DNA of 7,214 nt, taken from the NCBI GenBank assembly GCA_030450335.1, contig JAKDIS010000118.1, forward strand, positions 1 through 7,214, given 5' to 3'. Below are positions 7,032-7,214 of this stretch, piece after piece; the stretch's first letter is position 1, and each line of letters opens with the position of its first letter. A program made the translations under genes and the position numbers. The stretch comes from Corynebacterium sp. (GTDB lineage: Bacteria > Actinomycetota > Actinomycetes > Mycobacteriales > Mycobacteriaceae). The notes beneath the pieces were generated by a model that did not search any database, was not told the origin of the DNA, and saw only the letters and a list, made by a program, of their open reading frames with translations.

Positions 7032-7096
7032 TCCTGAAACCCCGCGATCTTGTCGGTCTTCGGGATCCGGACCACCATCTGCGTGGGGTTTCAGGA
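7032..7096 (+). repeat. 65-bp palindromic intergenic repeat, copy 2 (possible terminator)
   Basis: The element starts immediately after the permease stop codon. Its 12-nt arms TCCTGAAACCCC (7032-7043) and GGGGTTTCAGGA (7085-7096) are perfect inverted repeats around 41 nt. The inner part pairs less well than in copy 1, with GGTC/GACC near the centre on the same axis. The last 21 bases (7076-7096) are identical to those of copy 1 (4371-4391), while the left half has diverged. It probably ends transcription of the exporter operon and, from the other side, of the gene entering from the right. Confidence 0.8.
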
Positions 7097-7143
7097 AGGC
7101 ATGGCCCCCGCCCCACTACCCCAGGCCCACAACCCCCCCACCC

Positions 7144-7214
7144 CTACCACAGCCCCCCACCCGCGGCGGCGTGCACGGCGTCGGTGAGCACGCCGAGGGT
7201 GTCGGACTCCAGGC
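7144..7214 (-). CDS. 3' end of an unidentified minus-strand gene
   Basis: Reading leftward from the window edge, one minus-strand frame gives 22 residues, LESDTLGVLTDAVHAAAGGG followed by two more, and stops at TAG (plus bases 7144-7146). Third codon positions are almost all G or C while second positions are mixed, the pattern of real genes here; the other two frames lack it. The fragment is too short to assign a function. Between it and repeat copy 2 lie about 47 C-rich bases with nothing recognisable. Confidence 0.5.
   Translation of the reverse strand, partial: LESDTLGVLTDAVHAAAGGGLW

Noticed and set aside
6419..7078. Minus-strand open frame of 219 codons starting in repeat copy 2
   Set aside because: It is antisense to the permease and has no recognisable domain; it is explained as a shadow frame.
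4327..7096. The repeat pair as a CRISPR array or insertion sequence ends
   Set aside because: There are only two copies 2.7 kb apart, in direct orientation, with ordinary genes between and no transposase, spacers or target-site duplication visible.

Overview
The window is very GC-rich and nearly all coding. Codon third positions are almost always G or C, and candidate -10 boxes are TANNNT. This points to a high-GC actinobacterium, perhaps a Corynebacterium or close relative. That placement is inferred from composition, the genes and leaderless-type starts, not from a marker gene.

Left part (1-1861): the C-terminal ~60% of dihydroxy-acid dehydratase (ilvD, branched-chain amino acid synthesis) enters from the left. 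It converges, across a ~30 bp gap, on a minus-strand short-chain dehydrogenase (SDR) paralog whose catalytic Tyr and Lys are replaced.

Middle (1862-4312): a 45 bp divergent spacer carries back-to-back -10 boxes, each placed for leaderless or near-leaderless transcription. One serves the SDR gene. The other serves an 801-residue UvrA paralog of the class II type (UvrA2/DrrC-like). It has two complete ABC ATPase halves and two of the three UvrA zinc modules, but no UvrB-binding domain.

Right part (4327-7096): a TetR regulator (minus) is divergent from a two-gene DrrAB-type ABC exporter (plus). Their shared spacer has overlapping promoters and a candidate operator. The ATPase gene is broken by a frameshift between the D-loop and the H-loop, best explained by loss of about 13 nt; the permease gene is intact. 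The module is bracketed by two directly oriented, 65 bp, imperfectly palindromic repeats, 53/65 identical, each in a convergent intergenic gap. They may be bidirectional terminators and/or copies of a dispersed repeat. The last ~70 bases probably hold the 3' end of another minus-strand gene.

Together, a DrrC-like UvrA beside a DrrAB-like exporter with its TetR recalls the three-part daunorubicin resistance set (drrA, drrB, drrC) of Streptomyces. Here the exporter may be decaying or the frameshift may be a sequence error. I found no RNA genes, CRISPR array, transposase or prophage gene.
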